A program made the position numbers and the translations under genes. Of a DNA stretch of 64,000 nt, positions 1 through 12,572 are shown piece by piece. Positions within the stretch are counted from its first letter, which is position 1, and every line of letters starts with the position of its first letter. Source of the stretch: Periconia sp. R9002 (taxonomy: Eukaryota; Ascomycota; Dothideomycetes; Pleosporales; Periconiaceae); contig JAMAHW010000051.1 in assembly GCA_023627715.1 (NCBI GenBank), positions 213,122-277,121 of the forward strand. The letters run 5' to 3'. The notes under the pieces were generated by a model. That model did not search any database and was not told where the DNA came from. It saw only the letters and a list, made by a program, of their open reading frames with translations.

Positions 1-1242
1 AGCCGTTTGGTGACATGTTGAGCTCGTAAGACGCGCCAAAGGCACCAGCAGACCACCCAATGTATCCAAGGTAAACATCGCTGTTAGTATTGAGTGAAGC
101 GAGGGCTGCACATACATACTTCTCGCAGGATGCAGTGTTGCCGCCACCAACTTCGGACAGGATCGCCTGGCGTTTGTTGGTGCGAAGCCATTTAGCGAGT
201 GGAATGAAGCTTTCCTCGACGTGATCACTGACACACTCAGTAGTGGTTCCACTACTGTCCGCGTCGAGGTAACGGTGCACGTCGAAGATCAGCTTGCTTG
301 TAGTGCCGTCCGAATCCTTGACCTTGAGAAGAGCAGGGCCGCTTTTAGTAGCAAAAGCACCGGCAGATGTGAAGTCGGTTCCTGGAAGCAAGATCATCTG
401 CGAGGTTGCGCCTGCTTTGCGGATGGCGGTAACGGCAGCTTGGCAAGACTCGGCCCAGATGGTCATGTCCAGATCATGGGGTTCGTTCATGAGACCGAAA
501 ATGACATTTGCCTCTGATTTGTACTTTGTCGCAAGTTTCGACCACACGTCGGCGAACTGGGCGTTTGTAGGGCCGCCTTGGCCAACAATCTTGCCATCCC
601 AACGGGCGTAGTTGTGCAGGTCGATGAGGCAGAGAGCGCCAGTGGCCAAACATCCCTGGACAAGCTTATCATACGCAGCACCGATTGTGGCGTCAATGTT
701 ACCACCAAGTGTGTGTTTGAGCAAGTGCTGCCAGCCAATAGGTAGGCGGTAAATGTTCATATTGTCGTTGGTGGAGAAGTGCTTCATTTGCGCGGTACCG
801 TTCTCTCCGGGGTCAGCGTATCCGCCAGTAGTGCATGTCCCATTGATGTCGCAGCCGAATTCCAAGCCCGCAATGTTCATACCGCCGTACTTCGTCTTGC
901 CAGAAGAGGCCGCGGCGGAGACAGTAGACGTCATTTTCGCTGCTGACGTTTTCATCAGCATATAGTGTAGTGGAGTTTTATGTTAGTAGACTTACGCGCG
1001 GAACTTCTTGTAAGCGTCATCATCGTAGTCTTCGGATCAGCAACAGCTGTTGTAGCTGCATCAGAGCCTGGGACACACTGGGAGTACCATTCGTTTTGCG
1101 CCTGGCACCGATAGCCGGCAACACAAGTGGTAGCACCAGTCCAACCTTGCCCACCACACTGAGAATAAGCAGCCGCTTCACCAGCAGCGGCAGCAGCACT
1201 GGCTGTTGCCCATGCAGCAAACGCAAGTGAGTAGCGAGCCAT
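1..1242 (-). CDS. GH5 endo-beta-1,4-glucanase with N-terminal CBM1, partial (3' end outside window)
   Basis: Secreted cellulase that should cut internal beta-1,4 bonds of cellulose. Seen: start ATG at 1242, alanine-rich signal peptide (about residues 1-22), then a fungal cellulose-binding module (about residues 26-60; [11 protein letters not shown] ... WYSQC). Exon 1 is 1242-996, a 53-nt intron (995-943, GTAAGT...CAG) follows, and exon 2 runs from 942 off the window edge with no stop. Exon 2 carries the GH5 signatures: the acid/base motif LMNEPHD near 475-495 and the nucleophile segment LSEVGGG near 145-160. The family (GH5, EG II/Cel5A-like, CBM1 at the N terminus) is well known in plant-degrading ascomycetes. 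Only the last part of the barrel is missing, because of the window edge and not a mutation. Function is confident; substrate range is inferred from the family. Confidence 0.93.
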
Positions 1243-3001
1243 CGAAACGGGTAATGAGAGACTTGGGTAAGTGGCGAAAGGAATGACAACACAGTGAAAG
1301 TAGAAAGAAAGGAAGGAAGGTAGCTGCGGTGGTGAATGCAAAGTAGGTATGAGCATGTGCTGTTTCTTATAGGTATTTCTTTTCGCGGGTCGGTTTTAGG
1401 ATATCCCTGCGATTATTCAAAGCCGAGATAGGATCGACAGGCAGGAGTTGTTACGTGACCACTTTTTCAAAAAAACAAATTTCTCCGCCTCTTTACCACA
1501 AAATTTTTATTAACATCTTTTGAAAGAAATTTTCTTTAAACTGGGTCTAGACAGCCTGGTAGAAATCGTACCGTTCAAATTGTCTATAACATATAAAGTA
1601 CGGAATGTAGCGTGGTAGTGCGTAGGCCCTGTATCCACAGCTTACAATCTATGGTAGTATTGAGTACCACCCCACCTTAGTAATAGGAGTCCAACAATGT
1701 TATGTAGGTATATCGAGAAGCATCTTTGGATTGCTAATGATTCATCACCTCTGAGCAGAAACACCAAATTGAATATGCTCAAAATTATGAGAATCAACTA
1801 CATTAGTTCTGATTATTTTGGAAAGTACATAGGTATAGTGATATGGCAGTACTTTTCGAGCTGGGAAACTGTTATCTATGGGGCGACTGGCGAAATTGAC
1901 GGACCCACTTGATTATGCATGCCACGCATGCATCGGGTGATTTCTCTATATGTGAAACTCCGGGCTTATATAGTTAAGGTTGGTTAGGCTTGACGATTCA
2001 AAGCTGAGCAGGCTTGTATATTTAACGCGCATGGTCAAGTTAAGAGTCTACCTACGCATAGCTATGAGATTTGACCGACGACAAGGCAGCGGCCCACCTG
2101 CCGTTGATCGATGACGTCCACCAGAATCTTTGTTTTTCCCGCAAAATTATAGCGAGCAATTCAATGAAAACGTGCAAAAAATGGGGCTTGACGGAAAGTC
2201 AGGCAATTTCGAGATCAACGGATTAATGTAGGCGGATACGAAAGTGCGATTTGCAAGGCTGTTTTTTACGCACTCGACCACTTCTTCAGAGAAAGAGAGG
2301 ATAGTAACGCTTTGACATTGACGAAGGCACACCACCACATGCGTTTGTAGGACGATGTTGAAGGATTCGGCAAGCGAGGTAGTGCAAACATTCGCGTTTT
2401 GGAATTCCTGCTACAGATGTGTGGTTGGTGAACTTCGACGCAGATGAAATTAAGGTAGTCAGGACCTTGAAGATACTAGTGTGATAGCCATCTTTAGGCT
2501 GGCTACAGGGTTTGAGATACTGTATTACTTGTATAAGGGGATGACCCAAAGCTCCTAAAAATAGTGGAACCTGACGGCACGGTATCTTATCAGATCTCTT
2601 CCTAGAACTGTCATCCGACGCAGACGGGTGGCCTCATGAGCCTCAAACTCCTCAATAATGCAAGCAACTATATACCCAACTTATTGGTGGGACAGGGACA
2701 CAAGTTCCAACTGCGAGATAGGTATTACGCCCTTTTCGTATAACGGTCATGGTCCTTCTTAAAATCCTCTTTTGTCTCGATGGTGTACCATTAACTTAAT
2801 AAGTCTTACAAGTAATTTAACAGGCGCGGCAGCATGGACAAAATGCCAAGCTACAATTGAATCACAGCCGTGGGAGGGGGCGCGGGTAAGCCGCCCCTCC
2901 GCCATGCAACCGTGCACTGCACGGATCATTGATCTCTAGGTTTCGTGAGCTCCCCGCATTTTGTCTGCCACACCAAGTCAGCTTTTTCGCAGCAATACAA
3001 C
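1243..3001. other. Intergenic, no supported gene
   Basis: About 1.76 kb between the divergent GH5 and F-box-like genes. Short frames here lack recognisable domains. A perfect 8-bp palindromic hairpin with a 3-nt loop (ATGCATGC CAC GCATGCAT) lies at 1915-1933. Purine-rich tracts precede the GH5 start. Confidence 0.6.
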
Positions 3002-4708
3002 ATGCGCCAAAGAAAAATCTACGACTACTTTCCTCCGAGGCAGTCTCGCAATACAAAGAGAAGCTATTTTCTCGCACTGCCTCCTTCTATAAGGAGGATC
3101 ATCTACGCTAGAGCAAACCTAGGCCCTCACCGCTTTATTGACCTTAATTGTTGGGCTCCACAGCAACGAGCTACGAGAAGCAAAAGCATTGGCGACGTTG
3201 ATATGTACCTGGAAGACCTGTGTTTACGGCGCGATTACGAGGGGCGAGCGCCTCCAGATCCACTTCCGCTGAGCCTGCTTCTTGTGTGCAGAGTTATCTC
3301 ATTGGAGGTGCAGGACTTTTTATACGGGCAAAACCATTTTGCGATTGTTCAAAGAAACCCTGGAAACCTTCGTGGATTAGAGAATCTCAACGTCCGAGCA
3401 TTACAAAGCTTACAATCCCTCAGTATTCATTTTACACCGTGCGTCTGCATAGAACCTCAGTGTGTTCAGATGTCACGTCGATTTCCGCACGACGTAGATT
3501 CCTTCCAGCGGTTCCTCTATGACTGTGACCTCGGGAGTACCACCGAAGGACTTCACAGTCGTCATTTGAGTGACAATTCTAGAGCAGACAAGCGCATGAT
3601 CGATCAATGGAAAAGAGTTTGTTCTTACCTAGCGGCCCACGTCGCACCGGGAAAGCTCAGACTGTACGTAGTCTGCCGTGTTCGAGACGAATCCATCGCA
3701 AAAGAAGTGATCCAGCCACTTCTCCAGTTACCTAGGCTTCGGGACTGCGGTCTTTATCTGGGACGTTCCCAACATCCTGCGAAGAACGCACTACAGCGTC
3801 TTGCTGAGATGACCGTGCACCGTTTACTGGGGACTGTGGCTCCCAAACCACCATTTCGGTTTTTGGAACTGCCAACAGAGATACAGTTACTTATTTTAGA
3901 ACAAAGTCCTGTAGTCTCCAAATTTCCCATACGTGTTCGGGGGGGAAAATACATAAAGGCCCAGATACGACACAGCTGCGATGATGGATCAACCATGCAG
4001 ATCCCTCTATTGGCAGCATTTTTCTGTGGTAGACATCGTATAGCTCACCACTCGGAATGCATTCCGGATGCAAACGCGCAAATCCCCCCTATCTTCCACG
4101 TTTGTAAAGCTTTCACAACTCTGGGAACCGAGGTTTTCTTCTCCAAGAATTCGTTCGTTATCTCAATGTGGCAGGCATATTCTGGGCATGGCAAGACTTC
4201 CGATATAGGGAGTGCCCATCGATTTTTGTCTCAACGATCAGAACACGCTCTGTCGGCGATTACCCATTTGCGTCTTTAGCTACCGCCAGTAGAAAAGACA
4301 AGTCTTTTGGACAGCCCGTCAGACTGGGAATCCTGGCGAGCAAGCATTGAGATCCTTGCCACTAAAACCAACCTCGATCGACTCAACTTGACAATTGAAA
4401 TAGGCGAGCATCCCTATCCATATTACTTGACCCGTGCCACTCAAAGAGAGCATTACACAGAAGAGGACGAACAGCAGCTGTTTAAAGCGTATGAAGAAAT
4501 TGTGCAACCTATGGTCAAGTTGCGAGGTTTGAAAGCATTCTTTGTCTATGTCCCCTGTCCATTCGAGAAGTTTAGAGAAGCAGAACGAGTGGATGTGGAG
4601 CGTAAGCTTGAAAGAATGGTTATGGGAAGCCACTACGACGGATATGCTAGAGGAAAGCCGCCACCGAGCTGGTATTCGCGACCATATCTGTTTGATTATT
4701 ATGATTAA
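3002..4708 (+). pseudogene. F-box-like protein with two F-box-type modules, interrupted by one in-frame TAG
   Basis: I start at ATG 3002 (MRQRKIYDYF). The protein opens with an F-box-like helix (LPPSIRRIIYARANL, about residues 24-38) and has a second similar start (LELPTEIQLLILEQ) near residue 287, each followed by a comparable CR/CK ... F..N.F pattern and a later leucine-rich strand. This suggests two related modules in one chain. The frame runs from 3002 to the TAA at 4706-4708 and is broken only by TAG at 4277-4279; the sequence on both sides of the stop is continuous in the same frame. No plausible intron removes the stop (the nearest GT/AG pairs are about 28 and 52 nt, with poor donors). 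A C-to-T change at a CpA would make this stop, as RIP does. Such fungal F-box-like proteins are lineage-expanded and mostly of unknown role; a substrate adaptor for ubiquitin ligase is only a family guess. It could still make a truncated 425-residue protein. Confidence 0.62.
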
Positions 4709-5733
4709 CAATGAAGGAAAGTGGAGGAGAAATGGAAAAGGTTAAGTCCAGACGGAGAAATAGAAGACGAGACGATTTATTAGTTGTCCCAACTTTTCCA
4801 CCCTAGATACAAAGTGTCACATGCAAAACCGAACCTGCATGATCATCACCCTAAACAATCAAAGTTTTAGATTCCTCTATTTTTTTAGCAGTCTTTCTAT
4901 AATAAAGGAGAGGTCCGAATGCTCATGTCCCGCTGTCACCCCCCTGTAATATCCTTATTAAGATATTTCAGGACCGTTAGCTGTCTAAACTAGCCCGATT
5001 CCACAGTCAACGCCATAACTCTGCAGCCACCTCCGCCCTAAAGTTTCCCCACCAATTTAATTATGAAACTCTTTCATCGCAATACAGAGGAGCTGTAAAG
5101 GCCTATTACTTTTTGCTGCAGCCTTTCCCGCTCCAGTATCTTAGTCTTTCAAACAACATTTACTTCTTGACTGTCTTACCCAGCTTAGAACCACATATGG
5201 CAATGAGCCCAGTCTACTTGGTGAAAGCGGGAGCTTCTTTTTATCAAATATGACCCTACCAATATGCTTTCGCGGACCGACAGGGTATTGCTGTTGTGTC
5301 GTAGGATGGGCCCTTGAGGCTCAGTGAGAGAACTGTGCGGCTGCGTGAGCTTGCGACTATGGAGGCGTGTTCTACTGTTTACAGGAAAAGTTGATGCCAG
5401 AAACAACGCCCAGAAAACGTTGATTAGTTAAGAAATTACATGGGTATGCACTGTGCAGCGTGGCATAATTAAACGGTTGTTATCTCTACGCGCGGGCAAG
5501 GTAGCCTATTTCGGGGATAAGCTGGTGCGAACATAAATCCCTAAAGGTGGATTTAGGCACCACCAAAGACATGTAAATTTCTAAACCCTCCAGCTAGTTG
5601 AGAATTCTGTGTCGCAAATATAAGAAAACGAACATTGCCTCGAATTGTTCTCATCGGCAATGCAAAACTTAAACTGACGTTTCTATCTGATCTCATTTAA
5701 TCTCAACCCTTCATTACCCTTCCGTATCCTACC
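4709..5733. other. Intergenic, no supported gene
   Basis: About 1 kb of low coding potential; I see no domain, repeat or RNA gene that I can support. Confidence 0.55.
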
Positions 5734-6585
5734 GTGCCTTTAATCGGTCAAACAATTATCATCACAGGGGGAAACACAGGGCTTGGATTTGGGGCAGTAA
5801 CGCATTTCGTTCGTTTAGGGGCTATCAATATCATTCTCGCGGTCCGTGATATTGCTCAAGGTATACAAGCATAAACTGCCATCAAAGGCGCATATCCCGC
5901 AAGGAAAAGTGTGGTCGACGTGTGGGACCTTGACCTCCTGTCAATTTTGTCAATCGAAGCATTTGCGGCAAAGGCTATGGGACTGAATCGTTTGGATGCA
6001 CTACTTGAAAACGCTGGCATGACAACAACGGCCTGGAAAACACTCGAGGGCTTCGAAAGTATGATAATGACAAATGCGATTGGGACAGAATTGCTGGCTA
6101 TGTCACTATTGCCGAAATTGCAAGAGAGGGCATGGAAGTTTAGTGTACAACCAAGATTGAGTATGGTGACTAGTGAGTCGCACATGGTGAGTGTACTCGC
6201 CGAAAGAAAAGAGTAGGACATCTCAGCCTTGAATCGCGAGAGAGGTGCCAATGCCCTAAGATCATCGCAAATTGCATAACATCCGCAGATTCATCATAAC
6301 TTGACGGGCGTTAAGAAAATTAGTACGTCTATTTTGAAGATACTAATCGCATAGTTAGCTAAGGAAGGAAGTAGAACTTTTATTGCTGCACTCGTTGCTA
6401 GCAAAGAGAGCTATAGAGAGTATATAGCTAATTATATAATTGTAATAGATATCTATATTGTAGTAGGTAATATTATTATGCTGACTAACCTTAGGCTAGC
6501 TAAATTTATAGCGAGTGAAGAAGGTGCTATTCTCTAAAGACGACTTTAGGTTCTAGCTATAGAGAAACTTGAGCTGTTAAACTAG
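5734..6585 (+). pseudogene. Short-chain dehydrogenase/reductase remnant
   Basis: Dead SDR gene. In one reading frame I see the Rossmann nucleotide-binding loop (TGGNTGLGFG near 5765-5800), the AVRD segment, the LDALLENAG motif near 5993-6020 and the LPKL...RPRL.MVTSE strand. The same frame then picks up C-terminal SDR-like text (EGSRTFIAALVASKES from 6364; KFIASEEGAIL near 6510). It is interrupted by TAA near 5872, TAG at 6214-6216, and several later stops. The codon where the start is expected is GTG (5734). The catalytic YxxxK region is not recognisable, so the middle is lost or scrambled, and TA content rises towards the 3' end. Retinol-dehydrogenase-like SDRs of this layout are common in these fungi. 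No function remains. Confidence 0.75.
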
Positions 6586-7718
6586 GGATTAGCAGATTTT
6601 TGTTAGGTTAGTCCCCCATTCAAGTTCAATGTAAGAGATGTGGGTGCTGCTCTCGAACCACGTTAGTATGACTTCGCGCAAGTGGTACTGGCACATTATC
6701 GCCACGCGCCAAAGTATTCTGGCTAAGGACGTGCATCCATGTACATTGAGGATCTCAAGCTAGCTGCGCAAGACTTAATTTGATTTCAGTAGGGGCTATT
6801 AAACCATAGATAAACGGTTAGAAGATATTCTTCCTACCCAAGAGAGTAGCTGCAGGACGATCTAGATATTTGGGAGGCAACCAAGATTCTAGTAGAAAGG
6901 AAGAAAGGAGTATAAAATTGCCAGGAAGTGTAAAGCTGGGGAGTTGGTACAGGGCTACTGCGGTCTGTTTGTGTATTGGTAGCTTATCAGCCATCATATT
7001 CTGGCGGAAGGGATTGCGGAAACTTTTTCTCACTCCTCTTGGTAAAGGATATCCAGAGACGATAGTTCCTTTTGGTGGTGTCACTCTTTTTCAGCCTTTC
7101 ATGGATTTTCTTGGTGCTTTTGTTTAGACGGATCTTGATACCCACAAGGTCTTATATGTTGGCAAACAACATAATCAGGGGAGATAGAATGACAAAACCA
7201 CATCTCGAGGATGAGCACCAAAGGGTCATTCTCCGCATTCTTGATGCAGCCAAAGTCCATGCTTAGCGCGATGTCGCCAACAAACGATACTAGTCCATAT
7301 TTATACATAAATACGTAGTTACGGGATGTACCGGGAATAATAAATTGAATTTCGTATCTGCGCAACCCTACACGAGAGCTTACACACCCTTATGAAGCTG
7401 AGTTTTCTGATTCTAGCACGGCCATGTCTCCTCCGCAGTGTTGCATTCACATTTATCCACAGTTCAGTAGGTAAACGTTGAACTCAGCTGATAACGCTGG
7501 AGACGAGCATCAAAATCCCGGCCCCTAGAGTTATAAAGAACAGCTTCTAAGAACCTTAATACAGCTATATAATAAGCGCATATCTCCCAACAGGAATTTA
7601 TTTTCTCAAAAAATTCGAGTATCACTCACTAATTCTCATTTCCCATGCCCTTGCACAGGCCCACTCACATACGACATTCGTCTCTGGTGGTTAAAGCTTA
7701 CCTTCAAGCAACCCAAAA
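6586..7718. other. Intergenic / promoter side of lectin gene
   Basis: TA-rich decay continues to about 6800. Beyond that, only short frames without domains. A TATA-like string (CTATATAATAAG) lies near 7564-7576, about 150 bp before the lectin ATG, and may be its core promoter. Confidence 0.4.
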
Positions 7719-9018
7719 ATGCTGCTAAATCTTGTCTTTCTGATTATTGGCCTCTGTGCCACTTCGGTGCTGTCTGCATCCCAGCCTTTCCGTCGATCCA
7801 CCAGTTTCGACCCATCTCCTCGCGCGAGTACCTTTGACTGGAACACACCGAATAAGAGCAGCACGTTTCTCGAAAAGCGCGACAACGTGCACTCGGAGGA
7901 GTGGTTCAACTCCCACCACAAAGTCCGCCGTGGGGAAGATGAGGCTCCCGTAATTTCTAAGCGTACCTCGTGGCAGGACTTGACCGGCCCTAACCACCTG
8001 TATTCGTACCCCACTGGCGTGTCTTGGGGTGGACCCCGCATAGATGCCTTCCACCACGAAATCAATGACAACACGTGTCGGCACTTGTACTCTAGTGACG
8101 GCGTCACCTGGCAACCAGAAAACCTTGGCGGCTCGTGGAGTTCCTCTTTTGGGGCCTCGAGCTGGGGCACTGGCTCTATTTTCCTGTACGGTCATGGATC
8201 CGATAGTGCCTGCTGGTACAACAGATACTCGAACGGATGGAGTAGCTGGGTGAGTCTGGGTGGTAATATGGTCTACGAGCCCTCCACGGTGACCTGGGGC
8301 TCAGGCCGTAACGATGTATTTGTGATCTCGGCTAGCGATGGGGAATGCTGGCACAGGGTGTACGACGGTTCTGGCTGGGGGGCCTGGGAAAGCATTGGAG
8401 GCGCTATTGGCTACACACCCCATACGTCCAGCTGGGGGGTCGGCCACATATCTATTTTTGGTGAGTGATGTCACGTTCTCTGATCGGAAGAACAAATAGA
8501 AGTGAAGGGTGAGGAAAGGAGATGCGTTTTGCTAACGAAAATGTTTCGCGGTTGCAGTTATTGCCATAGCTGATGGCCAGTGCTGGCATCGTATGTGGCT
8601 CACTTCTAAGGGCGGGTGGAGCAATTGGGAGCCGCTAGGCGGTACGATAATCGGACCTATCTCGTCGGTCTCTTGGCGCAGTAACCGCATAGATATATTC
8701 GCTAGGGGCACTGACAACAACTTGTGGCACAGAAGGTACCACGGCGACACTAACAGGTGGGATGCGTGGGAAAAGCTGGCAATCACGGGAGTGGCGTTCG
8801 CGCCCAGCGTGATCTGGTACAAAACTTTTATTGTGGTTTTTGTCGTCCGGTTCGACGGCAGTCTGTGGAGTGCGACCTACGACGCAGGCTTCGATTCGTG
8901 GACCTCGTGGTCAAGCTACGGCGGCTCGCTCAGCAGTCAGCCGACCGGCCTTGTATGGAATACCGACCAAACCGGTGCCTTCGGTCAGGGCTCCGACAAA
9001 TCATGTCAATGGTTCTAG
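7719..9018 (+). CDS. Secreted PLL-like beta-propeller lectin
   Basis: Model: 7719-8460 and 8558-9018, 400 residues. The 97-nt intron has GTGAGT, branch GCTAAC and CAG, and the phases agree. The N terminus is a signal peptide (MLLNLVFLIIGLCATSVLSA), followed by a pro-like stretch with two Lys-Arg sites (FLEKR and ISKR, up to about residue 88), which fit Kex2 cleavage. The rest is a repeat of about 45-50 residues built on SWG.GR.D.F.....D...WHR.YDG..W..WESLGG, with six to seven copies. This is the sugar-binding propeller pattern of PLL/fucose-lectin-like proteins, where Trp and Gly-Gly turns hold the blades. The last blades are more degenerate. A role in binding host or microbial sugars outside the cell is inferred. 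No catalytic domain is visible. Flanks are empty on both sides, so no operon-like context helps. Confidence 0.85.
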
Positions 9019-12000
9019 GCTTGCCATTACCATGATTCCATTTTGGTTTAGTTTGCGCGTTTTTCAGGATTGCTCGCTTTGGGTAAGATTGTGTCTGGGC
9101 TGGAGGTCGGGTCATTCGCTGCTCTTACTGTCTTGCAAGCCGGACGCCCTGTATGCAAATGTGCTGGCACCTCCAAATCAAACGTATCCACGGTTGCTAC
9201 TACATTCGTTAGCGCAGAGAAGTGCTGAATGAACAATTTTCTTTCCTGTCAGTGCTGCCGTAGGCAGACTAGGTTGATAACTAGGCAGAATGAGTTAATA
9301 CGTCAATCGCAACCGTATTTCACGCAACCAGTAACAGCTGAAGTCTGCAAACCGACACCCTGCACTGCAACCTTGAGCGCTTACGAGGTGTTGCTGGGTA
9401 ACATCTCGTATGAGGACAATGAACAAGAGCCCTTGTTCTCTCAGCACCTCTCCTAGGCTAAAGATTACAGGGGCTGGCCGAGAACGTTATGGTGAGTTCT
9501 ACCTGTGTTGATACCGCAAGTAATCTTACTTTCCGATGATCAGATTATCATTTCAAGTTGTCAAGATTGCAGACTAGGGTTAGATGATAACAATTGATTT
9601 CGATACTTTGTTCATACTGTGTTGGAAAGACCACCCAGAACAGCAAGAAAGTCATATCGTCTAATCGCTCGTTTTACGACGTCGGCAGCCGTCACGATAA
9701 GCCTTTTTGCTCGTATACCAGGACGCCTTAACGCCATCAAGGCGGGGATCGACAGGGGTCTGGTGCGAACGGTCTAGAACGCGGGGTTTTCTCCTTGCGG
9801 TCAAGCGCAGCTCGTATGCTCAACGCTTTTTTTGCTAGCCATCGCAATGCTCTGGCCGTGCTGCTCAGGAGCTACGATAACTCTACAAGCTGCAAGGCGC
9901 GGGAATGGCTTCATCGATGCAAAGTCCGACGCGCCACGGCCGTTGCAAGCCACAGCCGGAGCGCCATTAGTTGGCTTGCTCACGCACCCAAGCCTGGAAT
10001 GAATGCTTGACAGAATGACCGGCGGCGAAAAATATACTCGAAAGGGGCCGAAAAAGCGGATATTGACGTATCAAGGCCTTGCAGGCTGGGTTCAGCTCTA
10101 GTTACAGAGACCCAAGTTCGGTGGCCGAATTGGGAGATTTTCAGCTCGGCTAAAGGTAACAACAATCAGACCGTAATTCGCTATCTCCAACATACTCGTG
10201 TTCAATTCTTGCGGTCTCTCAATACATTGTTATACTCCAATCTCTAAAACTAGTTCCGTGTGCACATGTCAGACAGGAACGTTACCTGTAATTTTACCTG
10301 GGGTCGACACCGTGAGTGATTACACCAACTATTTGCGAAGACAAGAACACTTTTTATTCTTAACCTTCAATGAAGCAACCCGAAATTGTTGGGCGATGGT
10401 TACTTGCTTACTACTATTTATAATGATATTTTCTACGGTCACACATTATTGCATGCGCAAAACATCGGTAGCTATTTGCATATCTATCTGGGGGATACAG
10501 TCAGTCTTCTTTGCAGTTCAAATGGTTTGCTATAGGGATATTTGATCTGGCGAAACCTCATCAGGTCAAAAATTGATGTTCAGTCCCAATAGTTCCCTAT
10601 AGATGGCCCAATGGATTAAAGGACGGCGCAAGGTGTCCAGAAGGCGAGAAGAATAGTCAGGTCTGGGGAGCGAATTATGGGTCGGATATGGAATGGCGCG
10701 ACGCCGGATATGCAAGTTCCACACCTTTTTAAAATGCATGCCGAATTTCTGCTGACAATACTGGAGTGTTGACTGCGGTGGAATACATTCAATATATTTC
10801 GCCGACTCAGATAAACACATTAAAGCCGTGAATAACGAGTGGATGATTGGAGAATTGCTAAAAAGAATGCATAGGGATGATCAGTCATAAACATCATCAA
10901 GAGGTAGAAGCAGGAATGGGTTCACATTCACCCAAAGAGCTGCAATCTCCAGTTTTGCCCTAGTTGAAACCATCACGAACAGGTGTTCAAAGTATCTTCT
11001 AACGTAGCATCTAATAGATATTGTAAAGAACTTGAAACTATTTTCATATTGAATTTTGTAGATATCGCTGTACGGAAAACCCGCTCCAGAAATGCGAATC
11101 TTGCTATAAGTTTTTTTGGGCCCGGGTAATTGAAGTTGAGTGTCAAGATATTCTTTGAACTGGTGTCTTCCTACCAAGCAGACAATAGATCTGGAATGAT
11201 TCAAGAAGAAGGGAAATATATTCGATTAGAGCGTTTACGAAGCATGTAAACTAGCTCGGGAAGATGCAGCAACTGTCAGCATGTATATGTAAGTTAAGCG
11301 CGGTGCTGTAGGAGATGACCAAATGCTCCAGACGATGAATGATATTCATTGTGCCAACTTTGATGTTGTCATGTGTAGCTTACGATGGAATATATCTTTG
11401 CCAGATACAAAGAGATATAAGATAAAATTCAGGATAAATCATGCCGCGCCACGAGCTAGGAGATGACTGGAACTGGAGAGGAGTATATCAAACGTCTCCC
11501 GACATGATTCACATGCTAGACTATGGAATAAAGTTGCGTAAAGCCACTTGCAGCTATAACAGTCCCTCAACCAATCACTACGGCATGAACTCATCAATGA
11601 TTCCGTGCATTAGCGAAAACAAAATCCGGTATTGATACACATGCATTGAACAATCAAAACTCGTACTGCGATTCTGAAAGTGAAGAATACCGGCCTTTTC
11701 TATTTCCAAAGACGAAATGATGGGAACAGCGTTAACACTTTTGGCGGTTTGGATCTGGACCCCGACAATGTCTTAGAAATCCAATGTAGACTTTATATTC
11801 AATCTTCACCAGTATATCTGATTGAGAACTATCAGTGACGCTTATTTCAGACTTCGATTGAGATGAGAACCCTACTACATGGATCCTACGTCCCAAGATC
11901 CTTTTTTCGTGCACCGTTGCACCGATGACGTACCAAGATGAGCAACGCGAGGGTTTGGAGAGAAGCAAGGCGGATCGGGGAATTTTTAAACTTCATGATT

Positions 12001-12495
12001 ACTGATCAGATAGAATATTTATGATACGTACAATAATATTAGGATCTAGTCCAAATAGGTTATGAGATTAATGTTGCACCTGCTTATCAATGTGCTGTAG
12101 GCGTGCGGCGAGGGTGACTAATGAATTTGATGTCACATCGGCTAGGGACTAATATGCTGTAGGCATGCGGCGTAATACTTCCAACTCATTTCAGACTGAA
12201 TTTTGAAGGGTAAGCTACGTTGGAAGATGACGAACATCCAGGCTGTGTAAATGATCGTGATTTTGAACATGCCGACAATGCAATTTGCAGAACTGGTATG
12301 GGTGGGCTGAGAGTTTAGTAGGGAGGACGTCATTGCAGAGGATTGGCTGGTCAAAGGCCGATATATGAGTAGATAGAGTGGTGTAACGATAAGGTAATTC
12401 AGAAAGCAAGGAAAGGCAACTGGCCAGTGCGCCGGCGTAGTTGGACAAGGTAAACTCAAACTCTGGGCATTTTGGGCCCCCTCCGCCTCACGGCA
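9019..12495. other. Gene-poor 3.5-kb intergenic region
   Basis: Mixed composition, many stops on both strands, only short frames (up to about 115 codons) without recognisable motifs. Near 12,092 and 12,150 a short direct repeat (TGCTGTAGGC.TGCGGCG) occurs twice. I can support no gene. Confidence 0.55.
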
Positions 12496-12502
12496 TATAA
12501 AA
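12496..12502 (+). promoter_or_regulatory. TATA box of the flavin oxidoreductase gene
   Basis: TATAAAA sits 71 bp upstream of the ATG at 12573, followed by a pyrimidine-rich stretch (CTCTTTTCTAGCCTCTTCTCTT) typical of a fungal transcription start zone. Position and motif are seen; use is inferred. Confidence 0.55.
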
Positions 12503-12572
12503 CCCTTGCAAATGGTTTTTTAATCCCTCATCTCTTTTCTAGCCTCTTCTCTTTACTCGTTCCTGTCCCATC

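Noticed and set aside
12059..12465. Minus ORFs of 77 and 105 codons
   Set aside because: Overlapping frames with no domain or splice partner; probably promoter DNA of the flavoenzyme gene.
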